From DATGSL01 sp964645585 (lineage in GTDB: Bacteria; Verrucomicrobiota; Verrucomicrobiia; Opitutales; T3Sed10-336), in contig CAZYAN010000013.1 in assembly GCA_964645585.1 (NCBI GenBank), positions 1 through 64,000 of the forward strand: DNA of 64,000 nt, given 5' to 3'. Positions 6,907 through 15,308 of this stretch are shown here, one piece after another (position 1 is the first letter of the stretch; the number at the start of each line of letters is the position of its first letter). The notes below the pieces were generated by a model. That model was not told where the DNA came from, searched no databases, and saw only the letters and a list, made by a program, of their open reading frames with translations. The position numbers and the translations under genes were made by a program.

Positions 6907-8832
6907 ATGATGACCATGAAACGAGTTGCCGCAGTCTCTGTTCTTGCTTTTGGCGCCACTGTTGTTGCGCTTGCCCAAACACCGAATGTTATCTTCCACG
7001 ATGATTTCAGCCAGCCGACTGAGTTGGATACTGGCTGGGACGTTGGCGGGATTGGCCCTATTCTGATCCCGAGTGAAGAAATCTGGGGTCCCGGATCGAC
7101 CGACAACCGAGGGGCCTGGGATCAACAATGGATTCAGGTGAAGAATCAAAATTCGGAGTTCTACTTTGGAGAGCCGAACAACAGCTACCTTGAGATTCAG
7201 GCCAGCGGCCTTGACCCGGAGTCGATTTGGCTTACGGCGGTGAATCGCTTCTCCGAGCCGTCCGAGGTCGTGACCGTCAGCCTGCGGTTCTATGAACCCG
7301 GCACGATCGATGACGGCGGTCCGCGGATCCGCCTGGGTGCCGGTAACGCGGTATTCAACGGCCAGCGCGCGCGCCAGGACACCGAGTTCGATACGGGCAA
7401 TTTTTCAGGCAAGAGCGATGTTTATTCGACGGATGAGTCGCATTTGCTGGAACTCGTCTACAACAACTCGAGCGAAACGGTGACCTATATCGATGGCCAG
7501 GTGGCGCTGCGGTCTGACACCTATGATGTCTGGATTGACGGCAATCTGGTTATGCAGAGCCACTCGTTTGCTACCGGCAGCACCAGCATCCCGGTTGGGC
7601 AGGGCCTGCAGTCTCTGGCAATTGTCGTCTTCGGGGCTGACCGAAACACTCTTTATATCGATGATGTAACGGTTTATGATGGTCCGTATATTCAGAGTCC
7701 CGGTACGATTCCTGAACAGCCAGAGGAAGGCCTTCTTTTCGCGGACGATTTCAGTGCGCCGGAACCGAACGGTCTTCCCAGTTTCGAAATCTGGGGCGAG
7801 GACGCGGTCACGAACCGGGGCCCCGCTGAAACGCAGTGGGTTCGCGTGACGAATGCCAATTCAGAAGAGTATTTTGGGGAACCGAACAACAACTACCTGG
7901 AACTCTACTCCCTTGGCGGTAACGGAGCCGACTCCGTGTGGATCTCCGCCAAGAACAAATTCTTCTATCCGTCGTCCGTGGTGACCGTCAGCCTTGATTT
8001 TTACCGCTCTCCTTCAGGTTCGTTGGGGCCGACGATGCGGGTCGGTGTCAACGATCCGATCTCTTCCAACACCAACCGGGCACGTTATCAGTTCCGGTTC
8101 GAAGAAAATGCTCTTTCAGGCGGCAACACGGTGGTTCAGGATGGCCAGCGTTACCACCTCGAGATGGTTTATAACAACTCGGAAGCCCCGGTCACTTATG
8201 CCGAGGGCACAGCGACTGTACTGCCTGATTCTTATGATATATGGATCGATGGTGAGCTGATGGTTTCGGGCGTACAGTACGGGCCTTATGATTCAACCAG
8301 GGTTCCCCTTGGCGCGAGTATGACATCCTGGGGGCTCGGAATTTTCGGCACTGCTCAGAACGAGCTCCGGATCGATAACCTGAAAATCTATGAAGGCGGC
8401 AGAGTCTCCGGGACGGCTGGCGGCGGTGCCGTTACTTTCGCTGAATGGGTTGCTTCGGAAGGAATATCGGTTGAGCAAAGCGGTTTGCTGGACGCTCCAG
8501 CCGGCGACGGGATTCCGAACCTGATCAAGTTTGCCCTTGGACTTCCGGCATTGACGCCGTCCCGGGCGGACCTTCCCGCGCCCCAGCGGGTAGTCGAGGG
8601 CGGGGAGGAGCATTTGGCGCTGGAATTCGTCCTTCCGGCGGATCGGGTCGGTGTTCAACTGCTTCTCCAGGGCGCCGAGGAGCTGGGAGGCGAGTGGACG
8701 GATCTTGAGGTCACACCGGAGGTGCTTGACGCGGGAGCCGAGGGCGGTCAGCTTGTGAGACTTTTGGATCCAGAGCCGATGTCGGCTCATGATCGTCGGT
8801 TCCTTCGTCTCCGAGTTAACTATGTCGAATAG
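6907..8832 (+). CDS. Secreted protein with two tandem lectin-like repeats
   Basis: 641 residues with a signal peptide (MMTMKRVAAVSVLAFGATVV then ALAQ). Two homologous modules of about 230-250 residues follow (about 25-255 and 275-500). Each begins with DDFS, contains EIWG and NSEFYFGEPNN or NSEEYFGEPNN, and ends in a LYIDD or LRIDN strand, a pattern typical of jellyroll LamG/concanavalin-like folds. The C-terminal 120 residues contain GDGIPNLIKFALGLP and end in RRFLRLRV; the next gene product carries the same domain. Several ATGs are clustered (6907, 6910, 6916). Function unknown; carbohydrate or surface binding is an inference from the fold guess. Confidence 0.88.
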   Translation: MMTMKRVAAVSVLAFGATVVALAQTPNVIFHDDFSQPTELDTGWDVGGIGPILIPSEEIWGPGSTDNRGAWDQQWIQVKNQNSEFYFGEPNNSYLEIQASGLDPESIWLTAVNRFSEPSEVVTVSLRFYEPGTIDDGGPRIRLGAGNAVFNGQRARQDTEFDTGNFSGKSDVYSTDESHLLELVYNNSSETVTYIDGQVALRSDTYDVWIDGNLVMQSHSFATGSTSIPVGQGLQSLAIVVFGADRNTLYIDDVTVYDGPYIQSPGTIPEQPEEGLLFADDFSAPEPNGLPSFEIWGEDAVTNRGPAETQWVRVTNANSEEYFGEPNNNYLELYSLGGNGADSVWISAKNKFFYPSSVVTVSLDFYRSPSGSLGPTMRVGVNDPISSNTNRARYQFRFEENALSGGNTVVQDGQRYHLEMVYNNSEAPVTYAEGTATVLPDSYDIWIDGELMVSGVQYGPYDSTRVPLGASMTSWGLGIFGTAQNELRIDNLKIYEGGRVSGTAGGGAVTFAEWVASEGISVEQSGLLDAPAGDGIPNLIKFALGLPALTPSRADLPAPQRVVEGGEEHLALEFVLPADRVGVQLLLQGAEELGGEWTDLEVTPEVLDAGAEGGQLVRLLDPEPMSAHDRRFLRLRVNYVE

Positions 8833-10333
8833 CGCTGCGGTTCATGAGTCGGAATTCGCGGGAGAGTGCGGGCGCGGGGCCGTCCATCGATCCTGCGCGC
8901 TGAAGAGTTTTCTTGCATTTTTGATCCTCCTGATTGGTGCTGGCGCCTTGGCTGGAGCTGCGGAGCCGCTTCGTTATTATCTTTCGCCGGACGGGCAGGA
9001 CAGCAACAGCGGCGAAAGTGCGGCCGAGCCGCTGCGAACCTTGGTTCGCGTGCATCAGTTGCTCGTGCTTGCCAAGCCGCAGCGGGATGTTGAGGTGCTG
9101 ATCGCCCCCGGACTTTACCAAGGCCAGAGGACGGTCTGGACGTACACACATCCCAATTATTCGATCACGTTCAAACCGGATTCTCCCGACTCGCCGATGC
9201 CGGTGTTCGATGGCGGTGTCCCCGACGGACAGGGCGGGTTCGATTACCCCGGCGGAACCTGGTTTCGCCTCAACCACAGCGCGGGTCAAGCGACGAATCT
9301 GGTTTTTCACCGCCTCCGGATCCAGAACTACTGGGACGCGATTTCCTTTAATGGAAACCGAAACAGCCAATCCGCCTTTAACGGCCGAAACATCATCCGC
9401 GAATGTTATTTTTATCGGATCGGCAATATTGTGAATCCCAGCCTGAACGGATCGACCGCTTGTATCCGTTTCGTCAATTCGAAATTCAATATTGTCGAGA
9501 ATAATGATTTCGTGGATCTGATCAATACAACCGGGGGCGGCCTGCTCCATGCGACTTACATCGCGCACTTGTCGGACAAAAATCAAATCCATCGCAATCG
9601 TTTTATCAACCATACCGGGGATCCTGTACGCGTCCGCGATTACTCCAACTTCAACGATGTCGGTGACAACGTTTACATACGGGCCGGGACCGGTGGCGGC
9701 TACACGGAATGGTATTGCGATCACGACACCCGGACCGACTGCACCAAACCCGGCGGCGAATGCCCGTCGTGGGAGAATGAGTTTCGGTATAATTTCCTGG
9801 TTTCGACGTATACCGGGGGTCGGCTTCCCGCGTTTCAATATTTTCAGGACGACGAAGCCTCCGGCTGCCTGTCACCCTTCGAAGGCGCGCGCCGTCTCTC
9901 CACAAGCGGAAACACACGTCCAGCCGGATTCTCGCCGTATGAACTTTGGCGTCATCGCTACTTTGCGCCCGATGAGCGCGATCAGCCAGCGGCCGCTCCC
10001 GCCGCCGTGCCGATGGGAGATGGCTTGCCGAATCTGCTTAAGTTCGCATTCGGATTGGATCCGCGCCGAGTGACGCCGCGTAGCCTGTACCCCGAGTTGA
10101 GCCGGAACGGGGAGGGCGACATCGTTCTCATCCATCCGCTCGATCCGGAGGCGGAGGGAGTGAATGTCGTGATCGACGAGTCGACGAACCTCAGCGACTG
10201 GCACCCGGTTTCACGGCTTTTAGAAGAAACCTATATACAAAACGGCCGGACGTGGCGGCGACTCACGGACTCGCAGCCAGCCGCGGCCGCGCCGCGCCGC
10301 TTCTATCGTGTTCGGGCCGTCGTCGCCGAGTAG
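8822..10333 (+). CDS. Secreted right-handed parallel beta-helix protein
   Basis: 503 residues from the ATG at 8822, which overlaps the previous stop by 11 nt; an in-frame upstream start at 8789 is possible. A hydrophobic segment (about 30-48, SFLAFLILLIGAGALAGA) serves as signal sequence. The body starts RYYLSPDGQDSNSG, a common opening of DUF1565/pectate-lyase-like beta-helices, followed by strand and turn repeats (FHRLRIQNYWDAISF, NIIRECYFYRIGNI, NIVENNDFVDL, NQIHRNRFINH). A cysteine cluster (WYCDHDTRTDCTKPGGEC) follows. The C-terminal domain has GDGLPNLLKFAFGLDP and ends RRFYRVR. Polysaccharide binding or cleavage is possible, but no catalytic residues are assigned. Confidence 0.88.
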   Translation: MSNSAAVHESEFAGECGRGAVHRSCALKSFLAFLILLIGAGALAGAAEPLRYYLSPDGQDSNSGESAAEPLRTLVRVHQLLVLAKPQRDVEVLIAPGLYQGQRTVWTYTHPNYSITFKPDSPDSPMPVFDGGVPDGQGGFDYPGGTWFRLNHSAGQATNLVFHRLRIQNYWDAISFNGNRNSQSAFNGRNIIRECYFYRIGNIVNPSLNGSTACIRFVNSKFNIVENNDFVDLINTTGGGLLHATYIAHLSDKNQIHRNRFINHTGDPVRVRDYSNFNDVGDNVYIRAGTGGGYTEWYCDHDTRTDCTKPGGECPSWENEFRYNFLVSTYTGGRLPAFQYFQDDEASGCLSPFEGARRLSTSGNTRPAGFSPYELWRHRYFAPDERDQPAAAPAAVPMGDGLPNLLKFAFGLDPRRVTPRSLYPELSRNGEGDIVLIHPLDPEAEGVNVVIDESTNLSDWHPVSRLLEETYIQNGRTWRRLTDSQPAAAAPRRFYRVRAVVAE

Positions 10334-10372
10334 TCCGGGAGGTTTGGCGCAAAGGATGACAGTTTAGCGCCA

Positions 10373-11248
10373 TCACTTCGGGAGCAAGCTTCGGTAGGCG
10401 GTGATCAGGCGGGAGACGATCGGTGACGGGCCTGGAGGCGCGCGCCAAAGAGTCCCGTCGGGAGTGAGGATTTCGGTGGCGGGGGTGATTTCCCTGAGTG
10501 AATTTGTGATAAAGACAGCTGCGGCTTTTTCAATATCGTCGAGAAATAAAGCCGGCGTGGAGGACTCAATATTCAGCTCCCGGGCGAGGCGGAGGACCGC
10601 GTCACGGGTGATCCCGGGAAGAAGGTGAGCGGAAATGTCCGGCGTCAAAAGGTGATCGTTTATCACAAGAAAAATATTGCTGGTCACACCCTCGGAAAGC
10701 CGGCCATCGGGTGTCAGCATCAGACCCTCATCGCCGGAAGCGGAGCGGCGTGTTTGCAGTTCTCGATGTGCCTGGATGCAGGTAATGAAATGCGCCGACT
10801 TGGGGCGGGGGGTGAATTCCGGAGGCAGCCGTCTCGTATTTAAAAGATGGATGCGCACTCCCGGCTCATTTCCTCGCTTGGGGAGAGGGCGAATGAAAAC
10901 GATTTCGCGCGGCTCGCGGTACGGTCCGGCTGGAATGCCGCCTGGCGAGGTCCCGGCGGAGACTGTGATGCGAAAGACAGCATCGTCGACCTGATTTTCC
11001 AAGAGCAGCGAGCGAATGACTTCGTTAACGAAGGCCTGATCGGAAGCGAGGCGTGATTGCCGCCAGTCAATGCCGAAAGCGTCGCACCCGGACCGCAGTC
11101 GCGCGAGGTGCTGTTCGAGCAGGAAGGGCGAGCCGCGATAGGTCCGGAATGTTTCAAACAGATTGGCGCCGAAGAGAAAGCCGTGGTCATTTACCGGCAA
11201 CGCCGCGGCCTCCTCTGGGACGAGTTTTCCTTCGAACCAGATCTTCAT
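10373..11248 (-). CDS. pabC: Aminotransferase class IV, probable aminodeoxychorismate lyase
   Basis: PLP enzyme of fold type IV. With PabB upstream, the likely reaction is 4-amino-4-deoxychorismate to 4-aminobenzoate plus pyruvate for folate synthesis. The 291 residues show the N-terminal VNDHGFLFGANLFETFRTY, a candidate PLP lysine in RPKSAHF (150), the downstream GDEGLMLTPDGRLSEGVTSN motif and LLPGITRDAVL. The ATG at 11248 overlaps the pabB stop (ATGA), indicating translational coupling. Branched-chain or D-amino-acid aminotransferases share this fold, so specificity rests on the neighbour. Confidence 0.88.
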   Translation of the reverse strand: MKIWFEGKLVPEEAAALPVNDHGFLFGANLFETFRTYRGSPFLLEQHLARLRSGCDAFGIDWRQSRLASDQAFVNEVIRSLLLENQVDDAVFRITVSAGTSPGGIPAGPYREPREIVFIRPLPKRGNEPGVRIHLLNTRRLPPEFTPRPKSAHFITCIQAHRELQTRRSASGDEGLMLTPDGRLSEGVTSNIFLVINDHLLTPDISAHLLPGITRDAVLRLARELNIESSTPALFLDDIEKAAAVFITNSLREITPATEILTPDGTLWRAPPGPSPIVSRLITAYRSLLPK

Positions 11249-12774
11249 GAGGAAGTGGATGGGGCGAGCATGCGGCGTTCGGCGGCCTCGACAGCGGCCC
11301 AAAGCGCGCGGCCTTTGTGGATCGATTCCTCATACTCGCGTTCGGGATCGGAGTCGATGACGATCCCCGCGCCGGCTTGGACGTGTGCTTCGCCATTCAT
11401 GGCTAACAGGGTGCGGATGGTGATGTTGAGCTCCAGATCACCGTTGAATCCGAGCCAGCCGATCGATCCGGTGTAGGGACCGCGGCGGCTCGGTTCGAGT
11501 TCTTCGATGATCTCCATGGTCCGCACCTTCGGCGCGCCGGTGATCGTGCCGCCGGGAAAGGTCGCGGCGATGACGTCGAATCCGTCTTTGCCAGGAGCGA
11601 GACGGCCTTCGATGTGGGAGACAATGTGCATGACATGGGAATATCGTTCGACGGTCATGAACTCGCTCACGCGAACGGTTCCAAACTCTGAGACGCGGCC
11701 GAGATCGTTGCGGATCAGGTCAACCAGCATCAGGTGTTCGGCGCGTTCTTTCTCGTTGACAATCAAGTCCCGGTTCAACGCCTCATCTTGGTCCGCGTCG
11801 TCCCCGCGCGGCCGCGTGCCGGCGATAGGTCGCGCCTCCAGTTTTCCCTCGCGCAGGCGAACGAGGAGTTCGGGAGACCCGGAGACGAGCGAAAATCCAG
11901 GCAGGCGAAGGAGCGCCATGTAGGGCGACGGATTGATACGGCGAAGTTCCTCGTACACCGCTTCCGGCCGGGCGTGAAGCGGACGAGTTTCCCGGATGGA
12001 GAGATTGGTCTGATACGTATCGCCCGATCGAATGAAATTTTGAATACGCCGCACCGCCGACATGAATTCATCGCGTGAGAAGGAAAAACGGGCGGGACCA
12101 GCGACTGCGGGATCGGTGAACACGGGCCGAGTTGGAGCAGCGGCCGCCGGTGGCGGCGTCCCGGCGTTAGCTCGCCAGCGCGCGTGCATCCGATCGATTT
12201 CGGCTTCCGCTTCCGCGTAGGCCGCCTCGATTTCAGCGGTTGTCGCGTGCGGAAGCGCCGGCTGGTGGAGCGCGCAGCAGAGTGTGTTCTCTTGGTGATC
12301 GAAGACGTACACGTTGTCGGCGATCGCGAACGCGGCGACGGGAACGTCGAGATCGCGGTCGGCGATTGCTGGCAGTTTCTCGATCAGGCGAACCAGGTCA
12401 TAGGAGAAAAACCCGACAAGCCCGCCGAGAAAAGGAGGGAAGCCGGGAAGACGCGGTGACCGGTTCCGCTGGCGCCACCCCCGCAAGACTTGCAGCGGCG
12501 GGCCGGGATACGATGCATCCAGCGCTGGCTTCGCGGAGCCGATGGTCAGCAGGCGCGTTTCGGAATCACCGCACACGAGGATCTGCTCAATCTTTGGAAC
12601 AAGGATCGTGTAGCGGCCGGACTTGCCCGTTTCCAGCAGCGCGGAGAAAGGCGCGTCCTCCCACCAATTCAGCCAGCTGGCCGGCAAGGAAGCGTCCGAA
12701 AACACGCGCGCGAACGGCAAACGCGGGTATTCGCGCCACCATTGTGTCCAGTCTTTGCGAGAAGGTGCGGTCAT
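11245..12774 (-). CDS. pabB: Aminodeoxychorismate synthase component I (chorismate-binding)
   Basis: Converts chorismate plus ammonia to 4-amino-4-deoxychorismate; the glutamine amidotransferase partner is not in this window. The 509 residues have the N-terminal TrpE-like region (ALLETGKSGRYTILV) and the C-terminal chorismate-binding domain: SGDTYQTNLSIRE, NPSPYMALLR, SGSPELLVR, ARPIAGTRPRG, LIRNDLGRV, GTITGAPKVRTM, AGAGIVIDSDPEREY. The QTNLSIRE motif fits PabB rather than TrpE, but PIAGT (316-320) has Ala where E. coli PabB has its reactive Lys (PIKGT). The overlap with pabC supports PabB; anthranilate synthase is the alternative. Confidence 0.88.
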   Translation of the reverse strand: MTAPSRKDWTQWWREYPRLPFARVFSDASLPASWLNWWEDAPFSALLETGKSGRYTILVPKIEQILVCGDSETRLLTIGSAKPALDASYPGPPLQVLRGWRQRNRSPRLPGFPPFLGGLVGFFSYDLVRLIEKLPAIADRDLDVPVAAFAIADNVYVFDHQENTLCCALHQPALPHATTAEIEAAYAEAEAEIDRMHARWRANAGTPPPAAAAPTRPVFTDPAVAGPARFSFSRDEFMSAVRRIQNFIRSGDTYQTNLSIRETRPLHARPEAVYEELRRINPSPYMALLRLPGFSLVSGSPELLVRLREGKLEARPIAGTRPRGDDADQDEALNRDLIVNEKERAEHLMLVDLIRNDLGRVSEFGTVRVSEFMTVERYSHVMHIVSHIEGRLAPGKDGFDVIAATFPGGTITGAPKVRTMEIIEELEPSRRGPYTGSIGWLGFNGDLELNITIRTLLAMNGEAHVQAGAGIVIDSDPEREYEESIHKGRALWAAVEAAERRMLAPSTSS

Positions 12775-12905
12775 GACGTCTTACTCAAAAATCAACGCTA
12801 ATGAACTCGCGTTCGCGGTGAAATAACAATCGCGTTGGGTCGCGCCAGCTGCTTGTGGAAGTGCCATTTTGGCGCTTCGAAATGGAAGCCCCTTCCGCGA
12901 CTGCT

Positions 12906-14312
12906 TCACCCGAAGGCGATTGTCGCCACGATCACGGCGACGATAATGCCGGCCGCGTCAGCGATCAGGCCGGCGGGCACGGCGTGACGAGTGCGCCGCA
13001 CGCCCACGGAGCCGAAGTAAACCGCCAGAACGTAGAACGTCGTTTCCGTGCTTCCAGAGATCGTTGCGCCCGCGCGGGCGAGAAAACTGTCCGGACCATG
13101 GGTCGCAATTAAATCGCCGAGCAAGGCGAGCGATCCGCTCCCGCTCAGCGGTCGCATCAACGACAGCGGGAGAAGCTCCACGGGGAAACGCAATACCGTC
13201 AGCACCGGCCCGAGACAATCGCCGATCACCTTGAGCCCGTCGGCTGCGCGGAACATCCCGATGGCGACCAGGATCGCGACAAGGTAGGGAATGATCCGGA
13301 TCGCGATTTGAAAACCCTCTTTGGCGCCTTCGACAAATTCTTCATAGACGTTGACCTTGGCGAGGGCGGCGTAGAGGGCGAAAAACGAAAGAATAAACGG
13401 GATCGCGAGCGTTCCAATCGCATCGATGACGCGGACGAAAATGCTCGCCGACGGCTCTCCGGCCGCGGCGGCAAGGCCGATGGCGGAGCGGACAGACGGA
13501 AAGAGCTGGCCAAGAAACAAAAGCAGAAAAATGGCGACGAATGCGACGAGAATCCAGCGGGCCCAGGCGCGCAACGGTTCTCCCTCTTCCAGCTCGAACG
13601 CCGCGGTGTCCGCCGGGTCGTTGCCGGTGCCGGCCTCATCATCGGTCTTTGGAACGTTCGAATCCGTTGAACTGCTCGCGGCGGATCCGGCGGGAACGGC
13701 CGCGGCTGGGGCCAGCGCGACCGGCATCCGATACATCGGAAGTTTCTCGAGGAATTTAACCGCGATCAGGCCGGCGGTCGTCGAACAGGTCGTCGCGATG
13801 AGCGCGGTGCCGACGAATGCGGTTGGCTGCACCGCGCCGCCCGCGGCCATCAAGCCGACAGCGCTGCTGGAAATCAGCGTGACCGAGCTGGTATTGATCA
13901 CGAGAAAGGTGCACATTGCATTCGTCGCCACACCCGGGGTGGTGGAAAGTTTGTCGAGATCCTTCATCGCTTTCAGCCCGAACGGCGTGGCGGCATTGCC
14001 CAGGCCGAGCATATTCGCGGCGATATTCATGATCATTCCGCCCATCGCGGGATGATTGACGGGCACTTCAGGGAAGAGAAAGCGCATGATCGGACGCAAG
14101 GCCCGGGCGAGGACCACGATAAACCCCGACTTCTCCGCGAGCCGCATCATCCCGAGCCAGAGAGCCATAACGCCGGCGAGAGGAAGCGCGAGATCCATGA
14201 CGGAAACGCGGGCGTAATCGAAAGCGGCTTTGGTTACCTCCGGCATCAATCCCTTCCAGCCGCCGATGAGGACAGCCGCGAGGATCAGGCCGAGCCAGAT
14301 ATAATTGAGCAT
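12906..14312 (-). CDS. Fused SpmA-SpmB (nucleoside-recognition/Gate domain) membrane protein
   Basis: Polytopic inner-membrane protein of 468 residues. The N-terminal half resembles spore maturation protein A (MLNYIWLGLILAAVLIGGW; GGMIMNIAANMLGLGNAATP; STTPGVATNAMCTFLVINTS). The C-terminal half resembles SpmB (FQIAIRIIPYLVAILVAIG; PLSGSGSLALLGDLI; GATISGSTETTFYVLAVYFG). A polar linker of about 60 residues joins them (about 205-265). In Bacillus the two are separate genes, and Gate-domain proteins are thought to be transport-related. The substrate is unknown. The ATG at 14312 is chosen because the hydrophobic SpmA start begins there. It is divergent from the kinase gene. Confidence 0.9.
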   Translation of the reverse strand: MLNYIWLGLILAAVLIGGWKGLMPEVTKAAFDYARVSVMDLALPLAGVMALWLGMMRLAEKSGFIVVLARALRPIMRFLFPEVPVNHPAMGGMIMNIAANMLGLGNAATPFGLKAMKDLDKLSTTPGVATNAMCTFLVINTSSVTLISSSAVGLMAAGGAVQPTAFVGTALIATTCSTTAGLIAVKFLEKLPMYRMPVALAPAAAVPAGSAASSSTDSNVPKTDDEAGTGNDPADTAAFELEEGEPLRAWARWILVAFVAIFLLLFLGQLFPSVRSAIGLAAAAGEPSASIFVRVIDAIGTLAIPFILSFFALYAALAKVNVYEEFVEGAKEGFQIAIRIIPYLVAILVAIGMFRAADGLKVIGDCLGPVLTVLRFPVELLPLSLMRPLSGSGSLALLGDLIATHGPDSFLARAGATISGSTETTFYVLAVYFGSVGVRRTRHAVPAGLIADAAGIIVAVIVATIAFG

Positions 14313-14537
14313 CCATTTCCGGTGTAAGACCGGCGCGAGGGACGGCAAGAAAGAAAGCCGCGATATCGCGGGCGCTTTCGTGAAAAGGGTCGTAAAAATG
14401 CCTGTTCGATGCATCGAACGGTTGACACGTCCCCGAATGCCCCTTTCCTGCCCGACTATGCCAGATGCACCTCAACCGCTGGTCGCCATGAAGGACGGCC
14501 TCCCAGAGAAATCATCCCTTCTTCGGGCGGTCGCGGC

Positions 14538-15308
14538 ATGACGGTTCGCATTCGCCTGCACGACGATTTCAGCCAGCCCGAGTGGCAGATGTGGATGGAG
14601 AACCTCCCGCGCCTCGCTCGAACGCTGCCGGACTCTCAGCTCCTTCGTCTTGGCCGCAACCGGGTGTATTGGGTGGAGCACCAGGGCGAGCGCTTTGTGT
14701 TGAAGCACTTCATCAACAAAGGCCCCTGGAAGAAAATTGCTTACCGGATCTCGAGCGGGAAAGCGCGGCGTTCGTATGAACATTCCGAAGCGCTGTTGCG
14801 GGCCGGTCTCCACAGTCCGCAGCCGGTCGGCTGGCGCGAGGACTGGAGCGGCGGGTTCTTAAAGGAAAGTTATTATATCAGCCGCCAGGTGCCGATCGCT
14901 CATACGATGCGAGCGATCAGGAGCGTTTCGGAGATCGATTGGCTGCCGCACGTCGAACGCGTCGGACAAGCCATCGCCCGCATGCATGAGGCGGGGCTTT
15001 TTCACTGTGATATGGCGGGGGGGAATATTCTGTTCGTCGAGAACGGCGAGCGGGACTGGCCGATTTGTTTTATCGACACGAATCGCATGCGCTTCGGAAA
15101 GATCGGCGTTCGCCAGGGGATTCGCGCGCTGTTGCAGCCGAAAGTCCGAGGTGCGCTGGCGGGGCCCTTTGTCGCGGCCTACGCTTCCGTTCGCGGTTTC
15201 GACCCCATCACCTGCCTCGATTTGTATAACAGCCTGCTTCCCGGCTATAACAGGAAGTGGCGTATCAAGAATCTTACCCGACCTTGGAGACGAAAAGTTG
15301 GCCTCTGA
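14538..15308 (+). CDS. Lipopolysaccharide core kinase-like protein (WaaP/InaA family)
   Basis: 256-residue eukaryote-like kinase fold. Visible elements are the ATP-binding Lys in FVLKHF (56), a Glu in SYEHSEALL (81), the catalytic loop HCDMAGGNIL (156-165) and the metal-binding DTNR (180-183, in place of DFG). These match the WaaP/Kdo-kinase/InaA family, which phosphorylates LPS inner-core sugars at the cytoplasmic face. The ATG at 14538 follows GGTCGCGGC; in-frame codons upstream to 14409 would overlap the divergent gene and look non-coding. The stop overlaps the next gene by 11 nt. The acceptor sugar cannot be told from sequence. Confidence 0.87.
   Translation: MTVRIRLHDDFSQPEWQMWMENLPRLARTLPDSQLLRLGRNRVYWVEHQGERFVLKHFINKGPWKKIAYRISSGKARRSYEHSEALLRAGLHSPQPVGWREDWSGGFLKESYYISRQVPIAHTMRAIRSVSEIDWLPHVERVGQAIARMHEAGLFHCDMAGGNILFVENGERDWPICFIDTNRMRFGKIGVRQGIRALLQPKVRGALAGPFVAAYASVRGFDPITCLDLYNSLLPGYNRKWRIKNLTRPWRRKVGL

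Noticed and set aside
10345..10372. TGGCGC/GCGCCA hairpin between the convergent beta-helix and pabC genes
   Set aside because: Only 6 bp with a 16-nt loop and no T-tract; too weak to call a terminator.
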